Below are positions 16,221 through 24,077 of a DNA stretch of 42,544 bases, piece by piece; position 1 is the stretch's first letter; every line of letters starts with the position of its first letter. The notes under the pieces are model-generated. The model did no database searches, had not been told where the DNA came from, and saw only the letters and a program-made list of their open reading frames with translations. The DNA is from Fimenecus sp045578245. Lineage in GTDB: Bacteria > Bacillota > Clostridia > Oscillospirales > Acutalibacteraceae. The position numbers and the translations under genes were made by a program. The stretch is from positions 1 through 42,544 of the forward strand of contig JAZNJX010000050.1 in the NCBI GenBank assembly GCA_045578245.1, given 5' to 3'.

Positions 16221-17594
16221 ATGCAACTCTGGAAAGGCAGATTTTCAAAAGAAATCGACCCTAAAACAAACGATTTTAACTCTTCAATAAAGATTGACAG
16301 CCGTATGTACAAGGAAGATATCGACGGTAGTCTTGCTCATGCAGCAATGCTCTGTGCACAGGGTATTATCTCTGCAGAGGATTTGGCTCAGATTACAGAT
16401 GGACTTAAAGCTATCAAGGCTGAAATTGAGAATGGAGAATTAGAAATCGACCCTAATGCTGAAGATATCCATACTTTTGTTGAGGGTGAATTAACTGCTC
16501 GTATCGGTGCAGCAGGTAAGAGATTACATACAGCGAGAAGTCGTAATGACCAGGTTGCAGTTGACATTCGTCTTTATCTCCGTCACGAATGTGATGCACT
16601 CTACAATCAGTTAACGGAACTCGTTGATGTTCTCTGCAAAAAAGCGGAGCAATATGCAAGTGCTGTAATGCCAGGATATACTCATCTTCAGCGTGCTCAG
16701 CCTATTACATTCGGTCATCACTTAATGGCTTATGCAGAAATGCTTCTCCGTGATAAAGAAAGACTCCAGCAGGCAACGGACAGAATGAATTATTCGCCTC
16801 TTGGCGCTTGTGCATTGGCAGGTACAACATATAATACAGACCGTGAAATGACAGCAAAATCACTCGGCTTTAACGGTGCTATGCAGAATTCTCTCGACTC
16901 AGTTTCTGACCGTGATTTCTGTATGGAATTAGCATCCGTAATCTCAATTATTATGGTACACCTTTCTCGTTTTTCAGAGGAAATCGTATTGTGGTGCTCA
17001 TGGGAATTCAAGTTTGTTGAACTTGACGACGCTTTCTCAACAGGCTCATCGATTATGCCACAGAAGAAAAACCCCGATATTACAGAATTAATCCGTGGCA
17101 AGTCAGGTCGTGTATTCGGTGACCTTACAACTCTTCTCACAATGATGAAAGGTCTCCCACTCGCATATAACAAGGATATGCAGGAAGATAAGGAAGCAAT
17201 TTTTGATGCTTTCGATACAGTTAAAATGTGTTTAACTGCATTTATCCCAATGCTTGACACAATGACAGCACTTCCTGAAAATATGAGAAAAGCAGCAGCA
17301 GGTGGATTTATCAATGCAACTGACTGTGCTGACTACCTTGTAGGAAAGGGACTTCCTTTCCGTGATGCTTACAAAGCAACTGGTGAATTAGTTGCACTTT
17401 GCATTAACAAGGGACTTACTCTTGAAACATTACCACTTGAAGAGTATAAGGCAGTCTGCGACATTTTCGACGAAGGTGTGTATGAGGCAATAAACCTTGA
17501 TAAATGTGTAAATGACCGTACATCACTTGGTGGACCTGCCCCACAAAATGTGCTGGCACAAGTACAGAGAGTGAAAGAATTAAATAAACAATAA
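16221..17594 (+). CDS. argH: Argininosuccinate lyase
   Basis: The lyase splits argininosuccinate into arginine and fumarate. The 457-residue protein belongs to the fumarase/aspartase superfamily and carries its signature GSSIMPQKKNPD (about 275-286), which holds the catalytic serine loop, plus HTARSRNDQV (about 96-105) and MPGYTHLQRAQP (about 151-162). I start it at ATG 16221, with TTTAGGAGA upstream and the family N-terminus MQLWKGRFSKE. The open frame runs back to 16137, but that part is translated repeat sequence. Hairpin repeats lie on both sides of the gene, in the same orientation. Confidence 0.97.
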   Translation: MQLWKGRFSKEIDPKTNDFNSSIKIDSRMYKEDIDGSLAHAAMLCAQGIISAEDLAQITDGLKAIKAEIENGELEIDPNAEDIHTFVEGELTARIGAAGKRLHTARSRNDQVAVDIRLYLRHECDALYNQLTELVDVLCKKAEQYASAVMPGYTHLQRAQPITFGHHLMAYAEMLLRDKERLQQATDRMNYSPLGACALAGTTYNTDREMTAKSLGFNGAMQNSLDSVSDRDFCMELASVISIIMVHLSRFSEEIVLWCSWEFKFVELDDAFSTGSSIMPQKKNPDITELIRGKSGRVFGDLTTLLTMMKGLPLAYNKDMQEDKEAIFDAFDTVKMCLTAFIPMLDTMTALPENMRKAAAGGFINATDCADYLVGKGLPFRDAYKATGELVALCINKGLTLETLPLEEYKAVCDIFDEGVYEAINLDKCVNDRTSLGGPAPQNVLAQVQRVKELNKQ

Positions 17595-17623
17595 TAACAA
17601 TTTAATACTAACAGCCAATATTC

Positions 17624-17720
17624 CGCCCCATCTTTGAGGGGGCTGTCAGCGAAGCTGACTGGGGGAGTTGCTCCCTCCGTCATTTTCTTGCGAAAATGCC
17701 ACCTCCCTCGCGGAGGGAGG
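17624..17720. repeat. GC-rich hairpin repeat between argH and argC (copy 2)
   Basis: A chain of hairpins: GCCCC/GGGGC (17625-17643), GTCAGC-GAA-GCTGAC (17645-17659), GGGAG-TTG-CTCCC (17663-17675), ATTTTCTTGCGAAAAT and CCTCCCTCGCGGAGGGAGG (ending at 17720). Bases 17671-17720 match copy 1 with only a few differences. No T-tract follows the last stem, so it is not a clear terminator. Confidence 0.75.
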
Positions 17721-17755
17721 GGAATAGTGTGCATAATTTAAAAGGAATATATACT

Positions 17756-18688
17756 ATGACTAAAATATTCATTGACGGTAGTCAGGGTACAACCGGACTT
17801 AAAATTTTTGACCGTCTTGCAAAAAGGGAAGATATTGAACTTATAACTCTTCCTGAAAAATTAAGAAAAGATACAGAGGCTCGTAAAAAGGCTCTCAATT
17901 CTGCTGATATTGCATTTCTTTGCTTACCTGATGCAGCAGCAGTTGAAGCAGTAAGTCTTATCGAGAATGAAAACACAATAGTAATTGACACATCAACAGC
18001 ACATCGTACAAATGATGGTTGGGCTTATGGTTTCCCTGAATTATCAGAGGAATTTGAGAATAAACTCAAGAATTCAAAGAGAATCGCAGTGCCAGGTTGC
18101 TATGCAAGTGGATTTATCGCACTTGTTAAACCTTTGGTTGATGCAGGATTTGTGGACAAGGATATTTACCTTGCTTGTCATGCAATTTCAGGCTACAGCG
18201 GTGCAGGTAAGAATGGTATTGCACAATATGAAGACGAAAACAGAGATGTGCTTTTAGATGCTCCAAGAGAATATGCTCTTACTCAACAACATAAGCACTT
18301 AAAAGAAATGAAAGTGATTTCAGGTCTTAATAACGAGCCGATTTTCTCACCATATATTTGCGATTATTTCAGCGGTATGGTTATGACAGTACCACTTTTC
18401 AAAGTAGCTTTGAAGAATGGCAAAACAGCCGAAGATATTAAGGCACTTTACAAAGAAAAATACAATTCTGATATTGTAAAATATAAAGAAAGCATTGACG
18501 AAAACGGATTTATCTCAGGTAATAAAATGAGCGAAAATGATGGTATGGAAATTACAGTTTGTGGTAATGACGACCGAATTTTACTTATTGCAAGATACGA
18601 TAATCTCGGAAAAGGCGCTAGTGGTGCTGCTGTACAATGCTTGAATGTAAAAATGGGAATTGACCCAAAATATCAATTAAACATATAA
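17756..18688 (+). CDS. argC: N-acetyl-gamma-glutamyl-phosphate reductase, short form
   Basis: The third step of ornithine synthesis: NADPH reduction of N-acetylglutamyl phosphate to the semialdehyde. The 310-residue protein is shorter than the common ~345-residue type and matches the less common second form of ArgC. The nucleotide-binding start is IFIDGSQGTTGLKIFDRL, a DTSTAHRTNDGWAYGFPEL stretch follows, and the catalytic cysteine is in VPGCYASGF (C115). ATG 17756 has AAAGGA upstream; the open frame continues back to 17696 through the hairpin repeat, giving a spurious proline- and arginine-rich extension. argJ follows after 15 bases. Confidence 0.95.
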   Translation: MTKIFIDGSQGTTGLKIFDRLAKREDIELITLPEKLRKDTEARKKALNSADIAFLCLPDAAAVEAVSLIENENTIVIDTSTAHRTNDGWAYGFPELSEEFENKLKNSKRIAVPGCYASGFIALVKPLVDAGFVDKDIYLACHAISGYSGAGKNGIAQYEDENRDVLLDAPREYALTQQHKHLKEMKVISGLNNEPIFSPYICDYFSGMVMTVPLFKVALKNGKTAEDIKALYKEKYNSDIVKYKESIDENGFISGNKMSENDGMEITVCGNDDRILLIARYDNLGKGASGAAVQCLNVKMGIDPKYQLNI

Positions 18689-18703
18689 GATTTGGTGAAC
18701 AAT

Positions 18704-19918
18704 ATGCAATTTATAAATGGTGGTGTTACTGCTCCTAAAGGCTTTAAGGCAAGCGGTATTCACTGTGGAATCAGAAAAAATAAAACAAAAAAGGATTTAG
18801 CACTTATTCTTTGTGAAAAGGAATGTGACGTAGCTGCTGTTTACACACAGAATCTCGTCTATGGCGCACCAATTACAGTTACAAGAAACAATATCGCAGA
18901 CGGAAAGGCCTATGGCGTAATCTGTAACAGTGGTATTGCAAACACTTGTAATGCTGATGGTGTAGAAAAAGCAGAAATGATGTGCGACATCGTGGCAAAA
19001 GCAACAAATCTTAAACCAACTGATTTTGTTGTTGCTTCTACTGGTGTTATTGGTCAGCCAATTGATATTGAGCCGATTCAGAATGGAATGGCTCAACTCG
19101 TTGCTGAATTAAGCGAAGATGGCTCTGACAACGCTGCTCAGGCTATTATGACAACAGATACAGTAAAGAAAGAATTTGCAGTTTCATTTACACTCGGTGG
19201 TAAGGAATGTAAAATCGGTGCTATCTCAAAAGGTAGTGGTATGATTCATCCTAATATGGCAACAATGCTTGGATTTATCACAACTGATGCCAACATTTCA
19301 AGTGAAATGCTCAAAAAAGCACTTCTGGAAGTTGTAAAGGACAGTTTCAATATGCTTTCAGTTGACGGTGACACATCAACAAACGATACTGTTGCAGTTC
19401 TGGCATCAGGTCTTTGCAAAAACGAGAGAATTGAAACAGAGAATGAAGATTACTTTATATTTGTATCTGCACTTAATGATATCTGTGAAAAATTAGTTAA
19501 ACTTATGGCAAAAGATGGTGAGGGTGCAACAAAACTTGTTGAATGTCAAGTTAGCGGTGCAAAGAGTAAGGAAATCGCAAAGGTTTGCGCAAAGAGTGTT
19601 ATTTGCTCATCGCTCGTTAAGGCTGCAATGTTTGGCTCTGACGCTAACTGGGGAAGAATTCTCTGTGCACTTGGTTATGCAGGAGTAGATATTGATGTAA
19701 ACAAGGTGGATGTTTCATTCAAGTCAAAGGGTGGCGAAATCGCAGTTTGTAAAGATGGCGCAGGAATCGAGTTTTCTGAAGAAATCGCAAAAAAAGTTCT
19801 TATTGAAGACGAAGTTTATATTATCGTTGAACTCAACGATGGTGAATATAGTGCAACAGCATATGGTTGTGACCTTACATATGAATATGTAAAAATCAAC
19901 GGTGATTATCGTACTTAA
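18704..19918 (+). CDS. argJ: Glutamate N-acetyltransferase / amino-acid acetyltransferase (ornithine acetyltransferase)
   Basis: ArgJ moves the acetyl group from N-acetylornithine to glutamate, closing the acetyl cycle; many ArgJ proteins also make N-acetylglutamate from acetyl-CoA. The 404-residue precursor cleaves itself before a threonine nucleophile, here in the conserved HPNMATMLGF (T187). The N-terminal GGVTAPKGFKASGIHCGIR and the C-terminal GSDANWGRILCALGYAG blocks are family hallmarks. I start it at ATG 18704, which has GGTGA 5 bases upstream; TTG 18692 is open but overlaps this site. No argA-type synthase is visible in the window, so the gene may be bifunctional; this is inference. 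Confidence 0.97.
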   Translation: MQFINGGVTAPKGFKASGIHCGIRKNKTKKDLALILCEKECDVAAVYTQNLVYGAPITVTRNNIADGKAYGVICNSGIANTCNADGVEKAEMMCDIVAKATNLKPTDFVVASTGVIGQPIDIEPIQNGMAQLVAELSEDGSDNAAQAIMTTDTVKKEFAVSFTLGGKECKIGAISKGSGMIHPNMATMLGFITTDANISSEMLKKALLEVVKDSFNMLSVDGDTSTNDTVAVLASGLCKNERIETENEDYFIFVSALNDICEKLVKLMAKDGEGATKLVECQVSGAKSKEIAKVCAKSVICSSLVKAAMFGSDANWGRILCALGYAGVDIDVNKVDVSFKSKGGEIAVCKDGAGIEFSEEIAKKVLIEDEVYIIVELNDGEYSATAYGCDLTYEYVKINGDYRT

Positions 19919-19960
19919 TTTCTAATAGCAAATACATTTTGCATTTATCCGGAGGATATT

Positions 19961-20821
19961 ATGGATATTTCAAAACTTACTCACGCTGACCGTAGTGAGG
20001 TGCTTGTTCAAGCTCTTCCATACATTCAGCAATATCACAATAAAACAGTTGTTATTAAATATGGCGGAAATGCAATGGTAAATCAAGATTTGCAGGACGC
20101 CGTTATGACCGATATTGTGCTGCTTCGCTCAGTTGGCATTAATGTTGTGCTTGTTCACGGTGGTGGACCTGAAATCAACGAAATGCTCGCAAAAATCGGC
20201 AAGGAGTCAAAATTCGTTGACGGACTTCGCTATACTGACGAAGAAACCGTTGATATTGTACAGATGGTGCTTGCGGGCAAGGTCAATAAAAGACTTGTGC
20301 ATCTTCTTCATCACCACGGCGGTCACGCAATCGGTATTTGCGGACTTGACGACGGTATGATTAAAGCTAAAAAAGTTGAAAAGGATATCGGATTTGTTGG
20401 CGATATTATTGATATTGACACAACTTTGGTTGACGGTATTCTTGAACAGCATTATATCCCCGTAATCTCAACTGTTGGCAGTGGTGAAAATGGTGAGGTT
20501 TTCAATATCAATGCAGATATTGCGGCTGCTAAAATTGCTGCGGCTCTCGGTGCAGAAAAATTACTTCTTATGACAGATGTTCGTGGTCTTTTGCAAGATA
20601 AAGATGACGAAGACACACTCATTCATGTGGTAAATGTCAGCGAAGTTCCTCAGCTTAAAAGTCAAGGCATAATCAAGGGCGGTATGATTCCTAAAATTGA
20701 TTGCTGTGTTGAGGCAGTTCGCCGTGGAGTTAAGCGTACACATATTATTGACGGCAGAATACCACACTCAATTCTTATTGAAATGCTCACCGATTCAGGT
20801 ATCGGAACTATGTTTTTATAA
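19961..20821 (+). CDS. argB: Acetylglutamate kinase
   Basis: The kinase phosphorylates N-acetylglutamate, usually the arginine-inhibited control step. The 286-residue protein shows the amino-acid kinase landmarks VVIKYGGNAM (about 30-39), VLVHGGGPEI (about 64-73), the DIAAAKIAAALGAEKLLLMTD region (about 187-207) and GGMIPKIDCC (about 240-249). An N-terminal helix (residues 1-25) is present, as in the arginine-sensitive hexameric type, which suggests feedback control. GGAGGA lies 8 bases before the ATG. From here through argF, proline codons CCC and CCG become common, unlike in argG-H-C-J. Confidence 0.97.
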   Translation: MDISKLTHADRSEVLVQALPYIQQYHNKTVVIKYGGNAMVNQDLQDAVMTDIVLLRSVGINVVLVHGGGPEINEMLAKIGKESKFVDGLRYTDEETVDIVQMVLAGKVNKRLVHLLHHHGGHAIGICGLDDGMIKAKKVEKDIGFVGDIIDIDTTLVDGILEQHYIPVISTVGSGENGEVFNINADIAAAKIAAALGAEKLLLMTDVRGLLQDKDDEDTLIHVVNVSEVPQLKSQGIIKGGMIPKIDCCVEAVRRGVKRTHIIDGRIPHSILIEMLTDSGIGTMFL

Positions 20822-20834
20822 TTGGTGATATAAA

Positions 20835-22010
20835 ATGAATTTACAAACAATTAAAAACCAAGCTGATAATTCTTTAATGCCCACTTATGCACATTTTCCC
20901 GTTTCAATTGAACGTGGTAACGGTGCAACATTTGTTGACAGCGAGGGCAACGAGGTTATTGATTTCGGCTCGGGCATCGGCGTTAACTCTCTCGGATACA
21001 ATAACGAGGGTTGGCTCAATGCAGTAACAGAGCAGCTTAAAAAAGTTCAGCACACATCAAATCTTTATTACAATTCAACCGTTGCCGAATATGCTGAAAT
21101 GTTAACCGCGAAAACAGGATTTAATCGTGTTTTTCTTTGCAATTCGGGTGCAGAGGCTAACGAGTGTGCAATAAAATTAGCCAGAAAATACAGTTTTGAT
21201 AAATACGGTGAAAACCGTTACAATATAATAACTCTCGTGAATTCTTTCCACGGCAGAACAATGGCTACAATTACTGCAACGGGACAAGAACATTACCACA
21301 AGTATTTCAATCCTTTTGTTGACGGATTTAAATATGTAGAATCAGGCAATACAGAAGAGTTTTTGAGTGTTGCAGACGATACGGTTTGTGCGATTATCCT
21401 TGAGGTTGTTCAGGGCGAGGGCGGAGTAGTGCCCACAGATTTTGAATACCTTAAAACCGTAGAAAAGGTTTGCAAAGAAAAGGATATTCTTTTAATTATT
21501 GATGAAGTACAGACGGGTATGGGCAGAACTGGTAAGCTGTTCGCATTTGAGCACGCGGGCATTTCACCCGATGTGGTTACAAGTGCAAAGGGTATCGGTA
21601 ACGGACTTCCTATGGGCGCTTGCCTTTGTACTGAAAAATGCGCGAATGTGTTAACTGCAGGAACTCACGGCACAACCTTCGGTGGTAATCCCGTAGCTTG
21701 CGCAGGCGCTAAATATATTCTTGAATGTTTAACTGACGAATTCTTAAATGAAATCACCGAAAAGGGTAATTACATAAGAGAAAAACTTTGTGAAATTGAA
21801 GAAGTTAAATCCGTCAGCGGTCTTGGATTGATGCTCGGCATTGAACTAAAGACTAAAAATGCCGGCGAAATTGCAAAAAAATGCAGTGAGAACGGACTTT
21901 TAATTCTCACCGCTAAAAATAAATTGAGAATGTTACCACCACTCGTCATAACAAAAGTAGAAATTGATAAAGGTATGGCAATTCTTAAAAATATTATTGA
22001 AGAGGTATAA
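20835..22010 (+). CDS. argD: Acetylornithine aminotransferase
   Basis: This PLP-dependent class III aminotransferase converts N-acetylglutamate semialdehyde to N-acetylornithine with glutamate as donor. The 391-residue protein is of normal length. It has the PLP phosphate-binding CNSGAEANECAIKLAR (about 101-116), the NSFHGRTMATITATGQ block (about 135-150), DEVQTGMGRTGKLFAFEH (about 221-238), and the PLP lysine in TSAKGIGNG (about K252). A GGTGAT ribosome binding site precedes the ATG. It lies 13 bases after argB and 4 before argF, a tight argB-D-F block. Confidence 0.96.
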   Translation: MNLQTIKNQADNSLMPTYAHFPVSIERGNGATFVDSEGNEVIDFGSGIGVNSLGYNNEGWLNAVTEQLKKVQHTSNLYYNSTVAEYAEMLTAKTGFNRVFLCNSGAEANECAIKLARKYSFDKYGENRYNIITLVNSFHGRTMATITATGQEHYHKYFNPFVDGFKYVESGNTEEFLSVADDTVCAIILEVVQGEGGVVPTDFEYLKTVEKVCKEKDILLIIDEVQTGMGRTGKLFAFEHAGISPDVVTSAKGIGNGLPMGACLCTEKCANVLTAGTHGTTFGGNPVACAGAKYILECLTDEFLNEITEKGNYIREKLCEIEEVKSVSGLGLMLGIELKTKNAGEIAKKCSENGLLILTAKNKLRMLPPLVITKVEIDKGMAILKNIIEEV

Positions 22011-22014
22011 AACT

Positions 22015-22926
22015 ATGAAACACCTTTTAAGTATGTTGGCTCTCACAACTGAAGAGATTACAGATATTCTCAACCTTGCGGACCAGCTTAAATACGAAAC
22101 AAAAAATAATATCAAGCATCATCGCCTTGAGGGCCAGACTCTCGGTATGATTTTCCAAAAATCATCAACTCGTACTCGTGTTTCTTTTGAAACAGGTATG
22201 TATCAACTTGGTGGTCAGGCTCTTTTCCTTTCAAACCGTGATTTACAAATCGGCCGTGGTGAGCCTATTCAGGATACCGCACGCGTTCTTTCACGCTACC
22301 TTGACGGTATTATGATTAGAACTTTCGAGCAGAGCGAGGTTGAAGCCCTTGCAAAATACGGCTCAATCCCGATAATCAATGGACTTACTGATTTCTGCCA
22401 TCCTTGTCAGGTGCTCGCTGACCTTATGACAGTTCGTGAGCATAAAGGTCACCTTGACGGACTTAAAATGACTTATATCGGTGATGGTAATAATATGGCA
22501 AACTCACTTATTGTGGGCGGTCTTAAAATGGGTATGAATGTGACAGTTGCTTGTCCCGAAAATTATGACCCGGATAAGAGAGTTCTTGATTTTGCAAACG
22601 AAAACGGTAATTTCGGTCTTTATCGCGACCCGCTGAAAGCTTGCGAGGGTGCAGATGTAATCTTCACAGATGTTTGGGCATCAATGGGGCAGGAAGAAGA
22701 AGCCGCAGAGCGTCGCAAGGTGTTTGAGGGCGTTTATCAGATTAACCGCAATCTTTTGGGCGTTGCAAACAGCGGTTGTATGGTACAACATTGTCTTCCC
22801 GCACACCGTGGCGAAGAAATCACAGAAGAAGTGTTTGAATCACACGCTGACGAAATCTTCGATGAAGCAGAAAACAGACTCCACGCACAAAAGGCAGTTA
22901 TGGTCACATTAATGGAACGCAAATAA
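22015..22926 (+). CDS. argF: Ornithine carbamoyltransferase
   Basis: The enzyme transfers the carbamoyl group to ornithine, giving citrulline. The 303-residue protein has the carbamoyl-phosphate site KSSTRTRVSFE (about 51-61), the HPCQVLADLMT block (about 130-140) and the ornithine-side HCLPAHRGEEI (about 260-270) with its cysteine. The start is ATG 22015, with AGAGGT upstream, 4 bases after the argD stop; a longer open frame from 21964 overlaps argD and is not credible. The last gene of the arg cluster. A palindromic element begins 2-3 bases after its stop, as after fhs. Carbamoyl-phosphate synthase genes are not in the window. Confidence 0.97.
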   Translation: MKHLLSMLALTTEEITDILNLADQLKYETKNNIKHHRLEGQTLGMIFQKSSTRTRVSFETGMYQLGGQALFLSNRDLQIGRGEPIQDTARVLSRYLDGIMIRTFEQSEVEALAKYGSIPIINGLTDFCHPCQVLADLMTVREHKGHLDGLKMTYIGDGNNMANSLIVGGLKMGMNVTVACPENYDPDKRVLDFANENGNFGLYRDPLKACEGADVIFTDVWASMGQEEEAAERRKVFEGVYQINRNLLGVANSGCMVQHCLPAHRGEEITEEVFESHADEIFDEAENRLHAQKAVMVTLMERK

Positions 22927-22928
22927 TT

Positions 22929-23032
22929 CTTTTTGGCATATTTTTCGCAATACCGCGTGTCTTTCGGCTCGCGGTATTTTTATACAGCTTCGCCTTTGAC
23001 ACATTGTATTGCGAAAAACCTGCTCAAAAATA
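22929..23032. repeat. Palindromic 3'-end element, copy 2
   Basis: The ends form an inverted repeat: TTTTTCGCAATAC (22941-22953) and GTATTGCGAAAAA (23006-23018) match over 13 bases, with looser outer arms (TTTTTGGCAT and GCTCAAAAA). It opens with the same TTCTTTTTGGCATATTTT as copy 1, directly after the argF stop. The inner hairpin serves as a terminator. Confidence 0.7.
22949..22982 (+). terminator. Terminator of the arg cluster
   Basis: AATACCGCG (22949-22957) pairs with CGCGGTATT (22970-22978) followed by TTT. It is the inner stem of the palindromic element. Confidence 0.75.
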
Positions 23033-23061
23033 ATGACTTCTATATGAAGTTTAGATGATAA

Positions 23062-23092
23062 TAAAAGAGGGACGATATTTCTATCGCCCCTT
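23062..23092 (-). terminator. Terminator of the sialic-acid gene pair
   Basis: On the minus strand AAGGGGCGATA pairs with TATCGTCCCTC (one mismatch) around a short A/T-rich loop and is followed by TTTTATTAT. Confidence 0.7.
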
Positions 23093-23122
23093 AATTTATG
23101 CCTCCCTCTGACATGGAGAGCC

Positions 23123-23150
23123 ATTACGCATTATGAATTGCGAATTTATT
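23123..23150. repeat. Heptamer array (ATTACGC type)
   Basis: Units ATTACGC, ATTATGA, ATTGCGA, ATTTATT in register. The last unit overlaps the nanA stop codon (minus strand, 23146-23148). A different heptamer family from the TTTTGCA arrays, but equally placed against a gene end. Confidence 0.5.
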
Positions 23151-24072
23151 TTACCCATTTTGCAACGGCTGTTTCAACAAGCGCAACAACTTTGTCAACG
23201 ATTACTTCGTCACCGTCCTGGAGATTGAGAAGTGGCTCTCTTACCCCACCTAATTCAAGACCTGCTCTCTTTTTAAGAGCAGCCTTTGCGGTTGCATACA
23301 TATTACCCTTTGTTGAGCACATTGTGTAAATGACTTCGTTGATGTCGTCCTGCAATTTATATGCTTCCTTAACATCACCGGCTTTAATCATGTTGTTAAG
23401 TGTAACAAAAAGTTCAGGCATAACACCATATGTACCACCGATACCACCTTCAGCACCAATCATACGACCACCGATAAACTGTTCATCAGGACCATTGAAG
23501 ATAACAACATCACGGTTATTCATAGCTGCCTGACGACGGAACATCTGAATATCCTGAATTGGCATTGATGAGTTCTTAACACCAATTACTCTTGGATTTT
23601 TAAGCATTTCGTCGAAAAGACTCATTGTAAGTGCAACACCTGCAAGCTGTGGAATGTTGTAGATAACATAATCTGTGTTTGGAGCTGCTGCTGAAATGTC
23701 GTTCCAGTATTTTGCAATTGCTTTTTCAGGAAGACGGAAATAAATTGGTGGGATTGTTGCAATAGCGTCAACACCGAGTGCTTCAGCATGACGAGCAAGC
23801 TCACAGCTGTCCTTTGTATTGTTACAAGCAACGTGAGCAATAATTGTAATTCTGCCCTTGTTAGCTTCCATAACTGCTTCAAGTGTCTTTTTTCTGTCTT
23901 CAACACTTAAATAAATGCATTCACCTGATGAACCACCAACATAAAGACCGTCAACACCTTTTTCGATAAGGAATTCTACTAAAGCCTTTGTACCATCAAC
24001 TGAAACCTCACCATTTTTATCATAACAAGCATAGAATGCAGGGATAACACCCTTATATTTTTCAAGACTCAT
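23146..24072 (-). CDS. nanA: N-acetylneuraminate lyase family aldolase
   Basis: This class I aldolase most likely cleaves N-acetylneuraminate to pyruvate and N-acetylmannosamine. The 308-residue protein has the family GGSSGE loop (about 46-51), the catalytic tyrosine in DYVIYNIP (Y138) and the Schiff-base lysine in VIGVKNSSM (K166). The relatives dihydrodipicolinate synthase and other aldolases share these residues, but the neighbouring AGE-type epimerase favours sialic acid. The gene follows the epimerase by 5 bases, with AGAGGT lying inside the end of that gene, so they form one operon. No sialic-acid transporter, sialidase or kinase is adjacent. Confidence 0.9.
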   Translation of the reverse strand: MSLEKYKGVIPAFYACYDKNGEVSVDGTKALVEFLIEKGVDGLYVGGSSGECIYLSVEDRKKTLEAVMEANKGRITIIAHVACNNTKDSCELARHAEALGVDAIATIPPIYFRLPEKAIAKYWNDISAAAPNTDYVIYNIPQLAGVALTMSLFDEMLKNPRVIGVKNSSMPIQDIQMFRRQAAMNNRDVVIFNGPDEQFIGGRMIGAEGGIGGTYGVMPELFVTLNNMIKAGDVKEAYKLQDDINEVIYTMCSTKGNMYATAKAALKKRAGLELGGVREPLLNLQDGDEVIVDKVVALVETAVAKWVK

Positions 24073-24077
24073 TTTAA

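Noticed and set aside
19930..19950. Possible extra ARG box before argB (AATACATTTTGCATT)
   Set aside because: The half-sites point the wrong way for TGNAT...ATNCA and the spacing is three bases, so it does not match the operator; no promoter accompanies it.
21964..22014. N-terminal extension of argF overlapping argD
   Set aside because: It would overlap argD by 47 bases and has no ribosome binding site; ATG 22015 has AGAGGT and the normal family start.
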